Assembly: GCF_030812595.1 (NCBI RefSeq)
Contig: NZ_JAUSSZ010000012.1
Coordinates: forward strand, 1 to 64,000
Direction: 5' to 3'
Length of the DNA stretch: 64,000 bases
From: Arthrobacter bambusae
GTDB taxonomy: Bacteria; Actinomycetota; Actinomycetes; Actinomycetales; Micrococcaceae
A program made the translations under genes and the position numbers. The notes below the pieces were generated by a model. It saw only the letters and a list, made by a program, of their open reading frames with translations. It made no database searches and was not told the origin of the DNA. Below, one piece after another: positions 18,047 to 27,453 of this stretch. Positions within the stretch are counted from its first letter, which is position 1. Each line of letters begins with the position of its first letter.

Positions 18047-19270
18047 TTAGTTCAGCAGGGCGTCGACGAAGGCTTCGGGCTCGAACGGCGCAAGGTCGTC
18101 CGGACCCTCGCCGAGGCCAACAAGCTTGACTGGAACGCCGAGGGCCTTTTGGATCGCGACGACGATTCCGCCCTTGGCGGTGCCGTCCAGTTTGGTGAGC
18201 ACGATTCCCGTGATGTTGACCACTTCGGAAAAGACCTTGGCTTGGTTCAGCCCGTTCTGGCCGGTGGTCGCATCGAGGACAAGCAGGACCTCATCCACCT
18301 CGGCAAGCTTCTCGACGACGCGCTTGACCTTGCTCAGCTCGTCCATCAGGCCGACCTTGTTTTGCAAGCGGCCGGCGGTGTCGATCATGACGACATCCAC
18401 TTCCTGCTCAATGCCGGACTTGACGGCTTCGAAGGCGACAGATGCGGGGTCCGCGCCGACGACGTGCGACCTGACGGTCGCGACACCGACACGCTGGCCC
18501 CACGTGGCAAGCTGCTCCGCTGCCGCGGCACGGAAGGTGTCAGCCGCGCCCAGCAGGACATCCTTGTCTTCAGCGACGAGAACGCGCGCCAGCTTGCCGA
18601 CGGTGGTGGTCTTGCCGACCCCGTTGACGCCGACGACGATCATGATGGCCGGGTGGGCTCCCTTGCGTTCCACGTTCAGGCTGCGGTCCATCGTGGGATC
18701 CACAAGCTTGATGAGTTCCTCGCGCAGGAGGGCTTTGACGTCCTCGGGGCTACGGGTGCCTTGGACCTTCACACGCGCACGCAAAGCGTCGACGAGCTCC
18801 ATTGTGGGCTCGGTGCCGAGGTCGGCAAGGAGCAGTGTTTCTTCGACTTCGTCCCAGACGTTGTCGTCGATCTTGTCGCTCGAAAGCAGCGCAAGGAGCC
18901 CCTTGCCGAGAATGCTGTTGGATTTGACCAACCGCGCACGAAGCCGGTTGAGGCGACCCTCGACAGGCGCTGGGGTCTCCACCTGGATAAGTTCCAGTCC
19001 CGCGGCGTCGTCCTGAACGTCGGTCTCTGGTGCGTCAACGTCGGCGGGTTCGACGACGCTGCCGGGCGCTGCGCGATCCGGCGCGGTCCCGGGGCCGTCG
19101 TCGAGGACAGTTCCGCCGCCTGCCTGCACCTTGTCAGCGGGGTCGTTGGCGTCGCGCGTTCCAACGTAAGTCGAGGAGGACTTCCGCGCCTTGAGCAGGA
19201 CAGGAATCAGCCCTCCGACCACCACGATGGCAGCGACAATGGACAAAATAATGGGGAGGAGATCATTCAC
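18047..19270 (-). CDS. ftsY: Signal recognition particle receptor FtsY
   Basis: Membrane-associated SRP receptor GTPase and partner of Ffh. The 407-residue protein has an N-terminal membrane helix (about residues 4-26), an acidic linker (A domain, about 35-105), then the N and G domains with GVNGVGKTTTVGKL (214-227), DTAGRLQNKVGLMDEL and TKLDGTAKGG. The C-terminus GLGEGPDDLAPFEPEAFVDA is standard. The start is a GTG; GGGGA sits directly against it, so the start is not fully certain. It lies 20 bases after smc on the same strand, the usual actinobacterial smc-ftsY order. Confidence 0.96.
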   Translation of the reverse strand: MNDLLPIILSIVAAIVVVGGLIPVLLKARKSSSTYVGTRDANDPADKVQAGGGTVLDDGPGTAPDRAAPGSVVEPADVDAPETDVQDDAAGLELIQVETPAPVEGRLNRLRARLVKSNSILGKGLLALLSSDKIDDNVWDEVEETLLLADLGTEPTMELVDALRARVKVQGTRSPEDVKALLREELIKLVDPTMDRSLNVERKGAHPAIMIVVGVNGVGKTTTVGKLARVLVAEDKDVLLGAADTFRAAAAEQLATWGQRVGVATVRSHVVGADPASVAFEAVKSGIEQEVDVVMIDTAGRLQNKVGLMDELSKVKRVVEKLAEVDEVLLVLDATTGQNGLNQAKVFSEVVNITGIVLTKLDGTAKGGIVVAIQKALGVPVKLVGLGEGPDDLAPFEPEAFVDALLN

Positions 19271-19290
19271 TCCCCTAGCTTCTCACAAAG

Positions 19291-22200
19291 CTAGACCTCG
19301 GCACCGAGCCTCTGGCTAATGACGGTGGAGACGCCATCGCCCCGCATCGTCACTCCATAGAGGGCATCCGCGACTTCCATCGTCCGCTTCTGGTGCGTAA
19401 TGACAATCAGCTGGCTGGACTCGCGCAGCTCTTCGAAAATTGTGATGAGCCTGCCCAGGTTCGTGTCGTCCAGAGCGGCTTCCACTTCATCCATGACATA
19501 GAACGGCGAAGGCCGTGCCTTGAAAATCGCCACGAGCAACGCCACGGCCGTCAGCGAACGCTCGCCACCTGAGAGCAAGGACAACCGCTTGATTTTCTTG
19601 CCGGCGGGCCTTGCCTCCACTTCGATGCCGGTGGTCAGCATGTCATCGGGGTCCGTCAGCACCAACTTGCCTTCTCCACCGGGAAAAAGCCGGGCAAAGA
19701 CGTGGTCGAACTGTTTGGAGGTATCGGCGAAGGCCTCGGCAAAGACCTGCTGGACCCGGTTGTCCACTTCCTTGATGATGTCCAGAAGGTCTTTGCGGCT
19801 TGATTTGAGGTCTTCCAGCTGCGTGCTCAGGAATTGGTGGCGCTCCTCGAGTGCGGCAAACTCCTCAAGCGCCAAGGGGTTCACCTTCCCAAGGGCGGCG
19901 AGGTCGCGTTCTGCCTTGCGGAGCCGCTTCTCCTGCTCGGCGCGGACAAAGGGAACGCCTTCGATGATGGCGTTTCCGTCCTCGTCCACCGGCGTCCGGA
20001 GTTCGGCCCACTTGTCCGCCGAGGACGCGGGTACGGGAACGGGCTGATCCGGACCGAAGTCAGCCACGAGTTGTTCCGCTGACAGGCCGAGCTCCTCGAT
20101 GGCCCGGGTTTCCAACGCTTCGATCCTGAGCTTCTGCTGGGCTCGCGCGAGTTCGTCGCGGTGGACGGAATCCGTCAGTCCTGTCAGCTCCTGGGCCAAC
20201 GCCTCGTTACTGCTCCGGACATCGGCGAGTTCCTTCTCGCGCTGCTCACGGACTGCCTCGGCGAGGGAGCGGGCGCGGGCGGCCAGGTCTACTGAAACGT
20301 CGACGAAGCGTACGGCTTGTTCGACGGCGGAAACGACGGCGGATGCCCGCTCGGCCTGGGCTTTGCGGCGCAGGGCCCGGCGCGCGGCCTCCTCGCGTGC
20401 CCGCCGTTCGCTGGCGGCGGCCCGTTCGAGGGACGCGGCCCGGTTGCTGGTCGCTGCGAGCTGTTCCTCGGCACTTCGCAACCCCAGCCTGATCTCCATC
20501 TCCCGGGACCGTGCTTCGCTTGCAGCCCTTGACAAGGCATCGCGGTGCTCCGTGGAAGGCTCTTCCTCCTGGGGAGCTTCCTGAGCCGCGGCCAGGCGTT
20601 CCGCCGCAAGCTCAAGGGATTCCTCTGCCACGGCCATGTTCAGTTCGGCCTTGGCCAGGGACTCCGCCATTCGATCGCGCTCCGCGACGGCGCTGCGCAA
20701 CTGGGAATTCAGGTGGCCAAGCCGTTCCGCGACGGCTGCAAGGCGGGCATCCGAGTCGTGAAGTTTGTCCAGCGCCGCATTTGCCCGCTCCTGGGCATCG
20801 GCCCGGCGGGCTTCGGCTCCGGCCAGGGCGAACTTGCCTCGCTCGAGGCGGGCGGTGAGCTCCAGGAGCCGTGCGTCGGCGTCGTCCACTGCGGCTTGGA
20901 CTTCAAGAAGCGACGGCGCCGTGGCCGATCCGCCGTCCACCGTCAGGGCCGTGAAGACGTCGCCTTCGAGCGTCACGGCCGTAAGCCGAGGATTGCCGGC
21001 AATGAGGCTTTCCGCCATGTGCAAGTCGTCGACGACGGCTGTGAGCCCCAAGAGGGCCACTGCGCCCCTGGCTTCGGGGGAGTCAGCCGTCACCAACTCG
21101 GCGGCCCAGCGTGCCCCGTCGGGCAGCGTCGGCAGTTCCCGCTGGCCCGGCCCAGGACTTTCGGAGCGCACCGCGCCCGCCACCAGGAGCGCGGCGCGTC
21201 CGGCGTCGGCATCCTTCAACAGTTGCATCGCGGCGACGGCTCCCGTCATGTCGGCCACCACGACGGCATCCGAAGTGCTGCCAAGCGCTGCGGCCACGGC
21301 AGTCTCGTACCCGGGCTCCACTGTCAGGAGGGAAGCCAGCGACCCCAGGACTCCGGGGTGGTCCGAAGACAGGACCCGTGAAGAGCCGTCCTTGCGGTTG
21401 AGTCCAAGCTGCAGGGCGTCACGGCGGGCGGTGAGGGCATCACGTTCGCGGACTTCGTCCCGTTCGGCGGCTTTCAACGTCTCGATCTCCGCGTTGATCC
21501 CGTCAAGGAGGGCGGCGGCGTCCTCGTATTCGGCGTCGAGGCTTTCTTCACCGTCTTCAACGCCGGCCACTTGCGATTCGAGAGCAGTAAACTCACTTTG
21601 CGCGTGGCGACGGCGCTCCTCGCCGGCGGAAAGCGAGTCCCTGAGCCTGCCCCGTTCGGCCTCGGCTGCTTCGGCCCTGGAACGTGCGGCCGCCAATTGT
21701 CCTACGAGTTTCGCGAGGCCTTCACGGCGATCGGCTGCCGCCCGCAAAGCGGCCGTCAGGCGCTTGTCCTCGGCCGCAGCCAGGTTCTCGGCTTCCTGCT
21801 TGGCCGCCGTGGCCTCGAGCAGTCTTGCTTGCTTCGCCAGAATGTCGTGCTCCAGCTCCGACTGCTCCTGCCGGACCCGCGCGGCCTGCCGGTCCAGGTG
21901 GTCAGGGTCGCGGCCGGAATCCGGGACAGCATCCGAGGCACCGAGGAGGCGGCGGCGCTCGGTAGCGAGCGAACCCAGCGCGCGAAGACGGTCCCTGGTT
22001 GCGGACAGCTGGTACCAGTTGTCCCTGGCCGCATTGAGCCTGGGTGTGGCCTCGGCCGCGAGCTGCTCAAGACGCATCTGGCGCTGACGGCCCGCGTCGA
22101 GCTCCGCTTCGACTGCCACGCGCCGCTCTTTCAACGCGGCTTCGTCGGCGACGTCCTTCTCCAAGGCCCGGGTGAGCTGGACAAGATCATCGGCCAACAG

Positions 22201-22884
22201 CCTTGACTTGGCGTCCCGGACGTCGAATTGCACGGTCTGGGCGCGGCGGGCGACTTCGGCCTGCTTGCCCAGTGGCGTGAGTTGACGGCGGATTTCCGCC
22301 GTAAGGTCACCAAGGCGCTGCAGATTCGCTTGCATGGCCTCCAGTTTGCGGACAGTCTTTTCCTTGCGGCGCCGGTGCTTGAGAATGCCTGCGGCTTCCT
22401 CGATGAATCCCCTGCGGTCCTCGGGAGTGGCGTGCAGGACCCGGTCCAGCTGCCCTTGGCCCACGATCACATGCATCTCCCGGCCAAGGCCTGAATCGGA
22501 GAGCAGCTCCTGGATGTCCAAGAGGCGGCATGGCGAGCCGTTGATGGCGTACTCGGATCCGCCGGTCCGGAAAAGGGTGCGGGATATGGTGACTTCGCTG
22601 TATTCGATCGGCAGGGCGCCGTCGGCGTTGTCGATCGTCAGCGCAACGTGCGCGCGGCCCAGAGGGGGCCGACCCGATGTGCCCGCGAAGATGACGTCTT
22701 CCATCTTGCCGCCGCGCAGGGTCTTGGCACCTTGTTCGCCCATGACCCATGCCAGCGCGTCAACCACATTGGACTTGCCCGAACCGTTGGGGCCGACAAC
22801 GGCCGTGACGCCCGGCTCGAAGTCGAACGTCGTGGCCGACGCGAACGACTTGAATCCCCGGACAGTCAAACTTTTCAGATGCAA
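19291..22884 (-). CDS. smc: Chromosome segregation protein SMC
   Basis: ATPase of the condensin complex that compacts and separates chromosomes with ScpA and ScpB. The 1197-residue protein has Walker A GPNGSGKSN (31-39) in the N-terminal head, a coiled coil rich in Ala, Glu and Arg, a hinge region around residues 500-650, a second coiled coil, and a C-terminal head with the signature LSGGERSLTAVALL and Walker B PFYVMDEVEAALDD. No ATG exists at the start. The TTG at 22884 gives the usual MHLKSLTVRGFKSFA; a GTG five codons and a TTG seven codons further upstream are alternatives. No strong ribosome-binding site is visible at any of them. Confidence 0.96.
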   Translation of the reverse strand: MHLKSLTVRGFKSFASATTFDFEPGVTAVVGPNGSGKSNVVDALAWVMGEQGAKTLRGGKMEDVIFAGTSGRPPLGRAHVALTIDNADGALPIEYSEVTISRTLFRTGGSEYAINGSPCRLLDIQELLSDSGLGREMHVIVGQGQLDRVLHATPEDRRGFIEEAAGILKHRRRKEKTVRKLEAMQANLQRLGDLTAEIRRQLTPLGKQAEVARRAQTVQFDVRDAKSRLLADDLVQLTRALEKDVADEAALKERRVAVEAELDAGRQRQMRLEQLAAEATPRLNAARDNWYQLSATRDRLRALGSLATERRRLLGASDAVPDSGRDPDHLDRQAARVRQEQSELEHDILAKQARLLEATAAKQEAENLAAAEDKRLTAALRAAADRREGLAKLVGQLAAARSRAEAAEAERGRLRDSLSAGEERRRHAQSEFTALESQVAGVEDGEESLDAEYEDAAALLDGINAEIETLKAAERDEVRERDALTARRDALQLGLNRKDGSSRVLSSDHPGVLGSLASLLTVEPGYETAVAAALGSTSDAVVVADMTGAVAAMQLLKDADAGRAALLVAGAVRSESPGPGQRELPTLPDGARWAAELVTADSPEARGAVALLGLTAVVDDLHMAESLIAGNPRLTAVTLEGDVFTALTVDGGSATAPSLLEVQAAVDDADARLLELTARLERGKFALAGAEARRADAQERANAALDKLHDSDARLAAVAERLGHLNSQLRSAVAERDRMAESLAKAELNMAVAEESLELAAERLAAAQEAPQEEEPSTEHRDALSRAASEARSREMEIRLGLRSAEEQLAATSNRAASLERAAASERRAREEAARRALRRKAQAERASAVVSAVEQAVRFVDVSVDLAARARSLAEAVREQREKELADVRSSNEALAQELTGLTDSVHRDELARAQQKLRIEALETRAIEELGLSAEQLVADFGPDQPVPVPASSADKWAELRTPVDEDGNAIIEGVPFVRAEQEKRLRKAERDLAALGKVNPLALEEFAALEERHQFLSTQLEDLKSSRKDLLDIIKEVDNRVQQVFAEAFADTSKQFDHVFARLFPGGEGKLVLTDPDDMLTTGIEVEARPAGKKIKRLSLLSGGERSLTAVALLVAIFKARPSPFYVMDEVEAALDDTNLGRLITIFEELRESSQLIVITHQKRTMEVADALYGVTMRGDGVSTVISQRLGAEV

Positions 22885-22991
22885 GGTGGTTCGGATCACT
22901 TTCAATGGCGGCAGTGGCTGCTTTACGGCCTAAATCTACTGCCCGACGGCGGAAATCCCCGGATTTGCGGGGGTTTAACCGCGAATCCGTG

Positions 22992-23957
22992 CTACCAGCG
23001 GCCGTTGCGCGGCTTCGGCTGGCAGATGGGGCACGTGTACGAGGAGCGGTTCATGAATTGCTCGCGTTTGATCACACCCGGGAGTCCGACGGCTGAACAA
23101 CGCCTGCATGGCTCGCCCGCCCGGCCATAGGCGTCCAGGGACCGGGCGAAGTATCCCGAAGCTCCGTTGACATTGACGTAAAGCGAATCGAAACTCGTCC
23201 CGCCGGCCGCAAGGGCGTCGGTCATGACTCCCTTCGCGGCGTCGATCACCCTCAGCGCATCGGCCCGCTTAAGGGTGTCTGTTGGTTTGGCGTAGTGGAG
23301 TTTGGCCCGCCACAGTGCTTCGTCGGCGTAGATGTTGCCTATGCCGGAGATGACGCCCTGGTCCAGCAGGGCACGCTTGAGCCCTGTCTTGCGGGCTCGG
23401 ACCTTCCGGTAGAAGCCGTCAAAGGAGAAGTGCGGGTCCAACGGATCCCGGGCAATATGCGAGGCCTCTTCGGCAATTTCCGGAAGGGGCGTCTCGCCCT
23501 GGCCGCCGGGACCGCCGTCGGACGTCGGGACAAGGGAGGTGACAAAAAGCCCGCCGAAGATCCGTTGGTCCACAAACCGCAATTGCCCGGGCATACCGTC
23601 GGAACTGCTGAGGTGGAGACGGACTTTGAGGTGCTTCTCATCGGGAACCCCGGGATCCTGCATGAGCAGCTGCCCGCTCATGCCAAGGTGCGCCATGAGC
23701 GCCACCCGGGGCATCATTTCGCCGGTCACGGCCTCGCTGCGGGGTTCTTCGGTCCGCAGGGGCATCCACAGGAACTTGCCACGGCGGACGACGTCCAAGA
23801 CCGTGGAGTTCTCGAGGTTGCCGATGAAGTCTTCTGTGCCCAGCGCGTGGCGGCGGATGGAACGCGGGTCCAGCACTTCCACGGACGTAATCGTCCGGCC
23901 GCGCACCCAACGCGCCAGCCCGCGGCGGACCACTTCGACTTCGGGCAGTTCAGGCAT
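22992..23957 (-). CDS. mutM: Formamidopyrimidine-DNA glycosylase
   Basis: Base-excision repair glycosylase and AP lyase that removes 8-oxoguanine and formamidopyrimidines. The start [14 protein letters not shown] carries the catalytic N-terminal proline and Glu3. The lysine of HLGMSGQLL is in place, and a C-terminal zinc finger uses the CRRC and CPIC pairs. The length of 321 residues is slightly above average through an insert near residue 160 ([14 protein letters not shown]). It lies between rnc and smc in the conserved rnc-mutM-smc order, eight bases after rnc. Confidence 0.96.
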   Translation of the reverse strand: MPELPEVEVVRRGLARWVRGRTITSVEVLDPRSIRRHALGTEDFIGNLENSTVLDVVRRGKFLWMPLRTEEPRSEAVTGEMMPRVALMAHLGMSGQLLMQDPGVPDEKHLKVRLHLSSSDGMPGQLRFVDQRIFGGLFVTSLVPTSDGGPGGQGETPLPEIAEEASHIARDPLDPHFSFDGFYRKVRARKTGLKRALLDQGVISGIGNIYADEALWRAKLHYAKPTDTLKRADALRVIDAAKGVMTDALAAGGTSFDSLYVNVNGASGYFARSLDAYGRAGEPCRRCSAVGLPGVIKREQFMNRSSYTCPICQPKPRNGRW

Positions 23958-23965
23958 GTGGAAAG

Positions 23966-24697
23966 TCAGGCGCGGTGCGCGGCATCAGCCTGCGAGCCGG
24001 CTTTGCTGTTGAGCGTGACCTTGCTGTTCAGGGCGCGCCATGCATCTGCGGCGGCTTCCTGCTCGGCTTCTTTTTTGGAGTGGCCCGTGCCTTTGCCGTA
24101 GGCAGTGCCGCCGATCTGAAGCACTGCTTCGAAGCTGCGTGCGTGGTCCGGGCCGGAACCTTCGACGGCATAGTAGATGGACCCGAGCTGACGGCTCGCG
24201 GCAAGCTCCTGCATGCTGGTTTTCCAGTCGGTGCCGGCTCCAAGGGCCGCGGCATCCTTGAGCAACGGGCCGACGAGCCGCATGACCAACTGCCGGGCGG
24301 TCTCCATGTCGTTGGAAAGATACGTGGCGCCAATGAGCGCTTCCATGGTGTCCGCAAGAATTGAGGACTTGTTCTTGCCGTCGGTGAGTCTTTCGCCCTG
24401 ACCGAGGTAGATGAATTCGCCGATGCCAAGGTCGCGGCCGATTCCTGCCAGCGCACGGGTGCTGACGACGGCGGAGCGCCGCTTGGCAAGTTCGCCTTCC
24501 GGCAACGCAGGGTTGTCGCGGTACAGCGAATCGGTCACGGAGAAGCCCAGAATGGAGTCGCCCAGAAATTCGAGGCGCTCGTTGGTGGGTATCCCGCCAT
24601 TTTCATACGCGTATGAACGATGTGTCAGAGCAAGACGAAGCGTCTCGGCGTCAATGGAGACACCGAGACGCTTCAGAAGCTCTTCAGTTGAAGACAT
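23966..24697 (-). CDS. rnc: Ribonuclease III
   Basis: Double-strand-specific endoribonuclease for rRNA precursors, mRNA and antisense RNA. The 243-residue protein has the RNase III domain (1-150) with the signature [13 protein letters not shown] (Glu and Asp metal ligands) and a second acidic cluster [15 protein letters not shown], then a double-stranded RNA-binding domain (about 160-225) with [19 protein letters not shown] short Ala-rich tail follows. It lies between rpmF and mutM on the same strand, with spacings of 23 and 8 bases, so it is probably in the yceD-rpmF-rnc-mutM transcript. Confidence 0.96.
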   Translation of the reverse strand: MSSTEELLKRLGVSIDAETLRLALTHRSYAYENGGIPTNERLEFLGDSILGFSVTDSLYRDNPALPEGELAKRRSAVVSTRALAGIGRDLGIGEFIYLGQGERLTDGKNKSSILADTMEALIGATYLSNDMETARQLVMRLVGPLLKDAAALGAGTDWKTSMQELAASRQLGSIYYAVEGSGPDHARSFEAVLQIGGTAYGKGTGHSKKEAEQEAAADAWRALNSKVTLNSKAGSQADAAHRA

Positions 24698-24720
24698 CCT
24701 TTGTCAGCCTTGTGGCGGAT

Positions 24721-24924
24721 TTAGGCGTCTGCGACCTTGCGGCCCTTGTATTCAAGGAACAGCGCAGTCCCGGCAGAGTCGGTGACGACCTTTGCCTGGT
24801 GCGGCAGGCTGTAAACAACCTGTCCGTTTTCGACGGTCTTGACCAAGTTGGGGGCAGTTGCCTTCCACTGGGCACGGCGGGCGCGTGTATTTGCGCGAGA
24901 CATTTTCCGCTTGGGAACAGCCAC
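24721..24924 (-). CDS. rpmF: 50S ribosomal protein L32, zinc-free form
   Basis: Small 67-residue ribosomal protein near the peptidyl-transferase centre. It begins [20 protein letters not shown] and is basic. It has no cysteines, so the CxxC zinc-ribbon of the zinc-binding form is absent; in Actinobacteria this form often works when zinc is scarce or as the sole copy. The start is GTG with GAGAT upstream. The gene directly follows yceD, the near-universal yceD-rpmF pair, and comes before rnc. Confidence 0.95.
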   Translation of the reverse strand: MAVPKRKMSRANTRARRAQWKATAPNLVKTVENGQVVYSLPHQAKVVTDSAGTALFLEYKGRKVADA

Positions 24925-24956
24925 GGCTATCTCATTTCTCTTTTAGTCAACACTTA

Positions 24957-25484
24957 CTAATCAGTTTGCCGGTCGGTCTTAGCCAGTTCAGCTAGGGCAG
25001 CCCAGCGAGGATCCAGGTCCTCGTGGTGGTGCCCCGGCTCGTCTTCCAGACGCACTCCGCATACTGAGCAAAGGCCCTGGCAGTCTTCCCGGCACACCGG
25101 CTGGAACGGCAGCATGGTTACAACCGCGTCCCGCAACACCGGTTCAAGATCGATTAGATCGTGCTCGACTCGACGTTGCTCTTCATCGTCTTCTTCGTCC
25201 GACAGCTCAACGCCCTCATAGAAGAAAAGTTCTTGCACATTGACCTCAAGGTCATACGCAAGGGGATCCAGGCATCGTCCGCATTCGCCCTTGACTTCAG
25301 CGAGCACGGTTCCAGATACCAGAATTCCTTCGTGTACGGCCTCAAGCCTCAAGTCGAGCTCGATATCCGAGCCTTCCTGAACGCCAATGAGTGCCACGCC
25401 AAGATCACTTGGCGCGGGTACATGTTCCGTGAGCGTCCGCATGCTTCCTGGACTACGTCCGAGGTCCTTGACGTCCAGCGTCAA
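24957..25484 (-). CDS. yceD: YceD/DUF177 family protein
   Basis: A 175-residue acidic protein of the DUF177 family, linked with large-subunit rRNA accumulation in some bacteria and nearly always next to rpmF. Visible are the pair GECGRCLDPL, an acidic stretch SDEEDDEEQRR, and the cysteine cluster CREDCQGLCSVCG that may bind a metal. The start is doubtful. The TTG at 25484 is the first standard codon in frame but lacks a ribosome-binding site. A strong AGGAG (25518-25514) sits five bases before an in-frame ATT at 25508, which would add eight residues (ILIKRDASSP region). I keep TTG in the coordinates and flag ATT as the better supported. Confidence 0.88.
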   Translation of the reverse strand: MTLDVKDLGRSPGSMRTLTEHVPAPSDLGVALIGVQEGSDIELDLRLEAVHEGILVSGTVLAEVKGECGRCLDPLAYDLEVNVQELFFYEGVELSDEEDDEEQRRVEHDLIDLEPVLRDAVVTMLPFQPVCREDCQGLCSVCGVRLEDEPGHHHEDLDPRWAALAELAKTDRQTD

Positions 25485-25614
25485 AGGCGAACTTGCATCT
25501 CGCTTAATGAGAACTCCTGTAGAACATATGACCGACGTACCATCTTAGCCTGAACGCGCGAACGGACTCAAACCGGACCAATTGAACGCGTTCTGCCCGA
25601 GGTACCGATCCAGC

Positions 25615-26115
25615 TTACCCGTTGCGAGGCTGCTCCGCTGCCGACTCGCCAGCCGGGAGCCTCTTGAGCACGGATTTCGGCACGAAATCGGAAACATCAC
25701 CGCCCAAGAGAAATATTTCCTTGATAAGCGTGGAGGACAAGTGCAGGTAATGGGCCTCCGCCGGGAGAAAAACAGTCTCGACTCCGGACAATTGGCGGTT
25801 CATGGTGGCCATGGGAAGTTCATAGTCAAAATCCGAGGACGAACGCAGGCCCTTCACGATCGCCGAGATTCCCCGGTGCCTGCAGTATTCGGCCAGCAGC
25901 CCCTCACCCATGGGCTCCACGATGATGCCGCGCAGGGAAGCAAGGGTCTGCCGTGCCATGTCCATGCGTTCTTCCAGGCTGAAGCGGTACTTCTTCGCGT
26001 AGTTGGTGGACACCGCGACGACGACTTCATCGAACAAGCCGGCGGCCCTTGCGATGACTTCCAGATGTCCGTTGTGGATGGGGTCGAAGGAGCCAGGGCA
26101 CACTGCGCGTCTCAT
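25615..26115 (-). CDS. coaD: Phosphopantetheine adenylyltransferase
   Basis: Transfers AMP from ATP to 4'-phosphopantetheine to form dephospho-CoA, the penultimate step of CoA synthesis. The 166-residue hexameric-type protein has the nucleotidyltransferase motif CPGSFDPIHNGHL (with the HxGH-type His in NGHLEV), the KGLRSSSDFDYELPMATMNR segment and the C-terminal SSTLIKEI motif. The start is ATG with typical MRRAVCPGSFD. It precedes yceD-rpmF-rnc on the same strand. The tail (GESAAEQPRNG) is variable. Confidence 0.97.
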   Translation of the reverse strand: MRRAVCPGSFDPIHNGHLEVIARAAGLFDEVVVAVSTNYAKKYRFSLEERMDMARQTLASLRGIIVEPMGEGLLAEYCRHRGISAIVKGLRSSSDFDYELPMATMNRQLSGVETVFLPAEAHYLHLSSTLIKEIFLLGGDVSDFVPKSVLKRLPAGESAAEQPRNG

Positions 26116-26221
26116 GGTTCGAACCTACCGCATCCGGGGCCGCCGGCACTATGGCGATACCATGGCTGGAACGGCGGGCCGGACGAGCCCGAAAGCCAGC
26201 ACCCAGGAAGGCAACAGCACA

Positions 26222-27451
26222 GTGACGAGCCCGGCCTCTCTCAGCGAGAACACGTCCGTCGCCCCTTGGCAGCGAGCCGCCAGCGGAGCCAACCTGCTTT
26301 CAGCCGACGGCAGCCTCGGAGCGACCATCTTCGAAGAGATGACCACGCTTGCAGTCTCCACCGGCGCGATCAACCTGGGCCAAGGATTTCCCGATGAGGA
26401 CGGCCCCGCGGAAATCAAGGCAGCAGCGCAGGCAGCCATCACGGCGGGAGCCAACCAGTACGCGCCGGGCAAAGGCCTCCCTGAACTTCGCGAGGCTATC
26501 GCAGTGCACCAGGAACGATTCTACGGGCTGTCCCCGGACCCGCAGACCGAAGTCATCGTGACCACCGGGGCCACTGAAGCCATCGCAGCCTCCCTGCTCG
26601 CATTCGTCGAACCGGGCGACGAGGTCCTGACCTTCGAGCCCTTCTATGACTCTTATGGCGCCATCATCGGTCTCGCCGGCGCCAGGCACGTGACCGCTCC
26701 CCTGCTGGCGCCTGGCTTCCTTCCGGACATGGACGCGATGGAATCGGCGTTCAGTGAGCGCACCAAGGTTGTGCTCCTCAACAACCCGCACAATCCCACT
26801 GGCGCGGTCTTCCCCCGCGAGGTGCTCGAACGCATCGTCGGGCTCGCTCGCAAATACGATGCCGTGATCCTCAGCGACGAAGTCTACGAACACCTCACCT
26901 TCGGCGTGCAACACCTTCCGATCGCCGGTATCCCAGGCGCGGCAGAACGCAGTGTCACGATTTCCTCGGCCGGCAAGACGTTCTCGTTCACCGGTTGGAA
27001 GATCGGCTGGCTCAGCGGACCTGCCCACCTCGTGGCAGCGATCCGCACAGTCAAACAATTCCTCAGCTACAGTTCCGGCACACCCTTCCAGAGTGCGATC
27101 GCCACAGGCCTTGCCCTGCCCGACGAGTTCTACACCGGCATCGCGTCCGCTCTCCAGCACAAGCGCGACATCCTGGCCGAGGGACTGCGGGCCGCCGGCT
27201 TCGGCGTCTACACGCCGCGGGGAACATACTTCATCAACGTAGACACCGCACCGCTCGGCATCAGCGATTCCGTGGACCTGGCGCGAAGACTACCGGAACT
27301 CGTCGGGGTGGCCGCCATCCCCGTTCCCGTGTTCTGCCATCCGGAAGGCGCGGAAAGGACCCGTAGCCTTCTCCGCTTCGCATTCTGCAAGAGGACCGAA
27401 GTATTGGAAGAAGCGGCTGCCAGGCTGGCCACCCTGCGGGACAAGCTCTGA
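26222..27451 (+). CDS. PLP-dependent aminotransferase, class I/II
   Basis: A 409-residue fold-type I aminotransferase of the kynurenine/methionine aminotransferase or DapC-like group. Visible are NLGQGFPDEDGP, the cofactor region TGATEAIAASLLAF, NNPHNPTGAVF, the Asp and Tyr of LSDEVYEHLTF, and the Schiff-base lysine in SSAGKTFSFTGWKIGW. Typical substrates are aromatic amino acids, methionine or N-succinyl-diaminopimelate; the sequence alone does not decide. The GTG at 26222 has AGGAAGG upstream; an ATG 60 bases earlier is possible. A spermidine-synthase-like gene follows two bases after the stop. Confidence 0.87.
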   Translation: MTSPASLSENTSVAPWQRAASGANLLSADGSLGATIFEEMTTLAVSTGAINLGQGFPDEDGPAEIKAAAQAAITAGANQYAPGKGLPELREAIAVHQERFYGLSPDPQTEVIVTTGATEAIAASLLAFVEPGDEVLTFEPFYDSYGAIIGLAGARHVTAPLLAPGFLPDMDAMESAFSERTKVVLLNNPHNPTGAVFPREVLERIVGLARKYDAVILSDEVYEHLTFGVQHLPIAGIPGAAERSVTISSAGKTFSFTGWKIGWLSGPAHLVAAIRTVKQFLSYSSGTPFQSAIATGLALPDEFYTGIASALQHKRDILAEGLRAAGFGVYTPRGTYFINVDTAPLGISDSVDLARRLPELVGVAAIPVPVFCHPEGAERTRSLLRFAFCKRTEVLEEAAARLATLRDKL

Positions 27452-27453
27452 TC

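Noticed and set aside
26162..26221. ATG at 26162 as the aminotransferase start
   Set aside because: No ribosome-binding site; the GTG at 26222 has AGGAAGG. The longer form is still possible.
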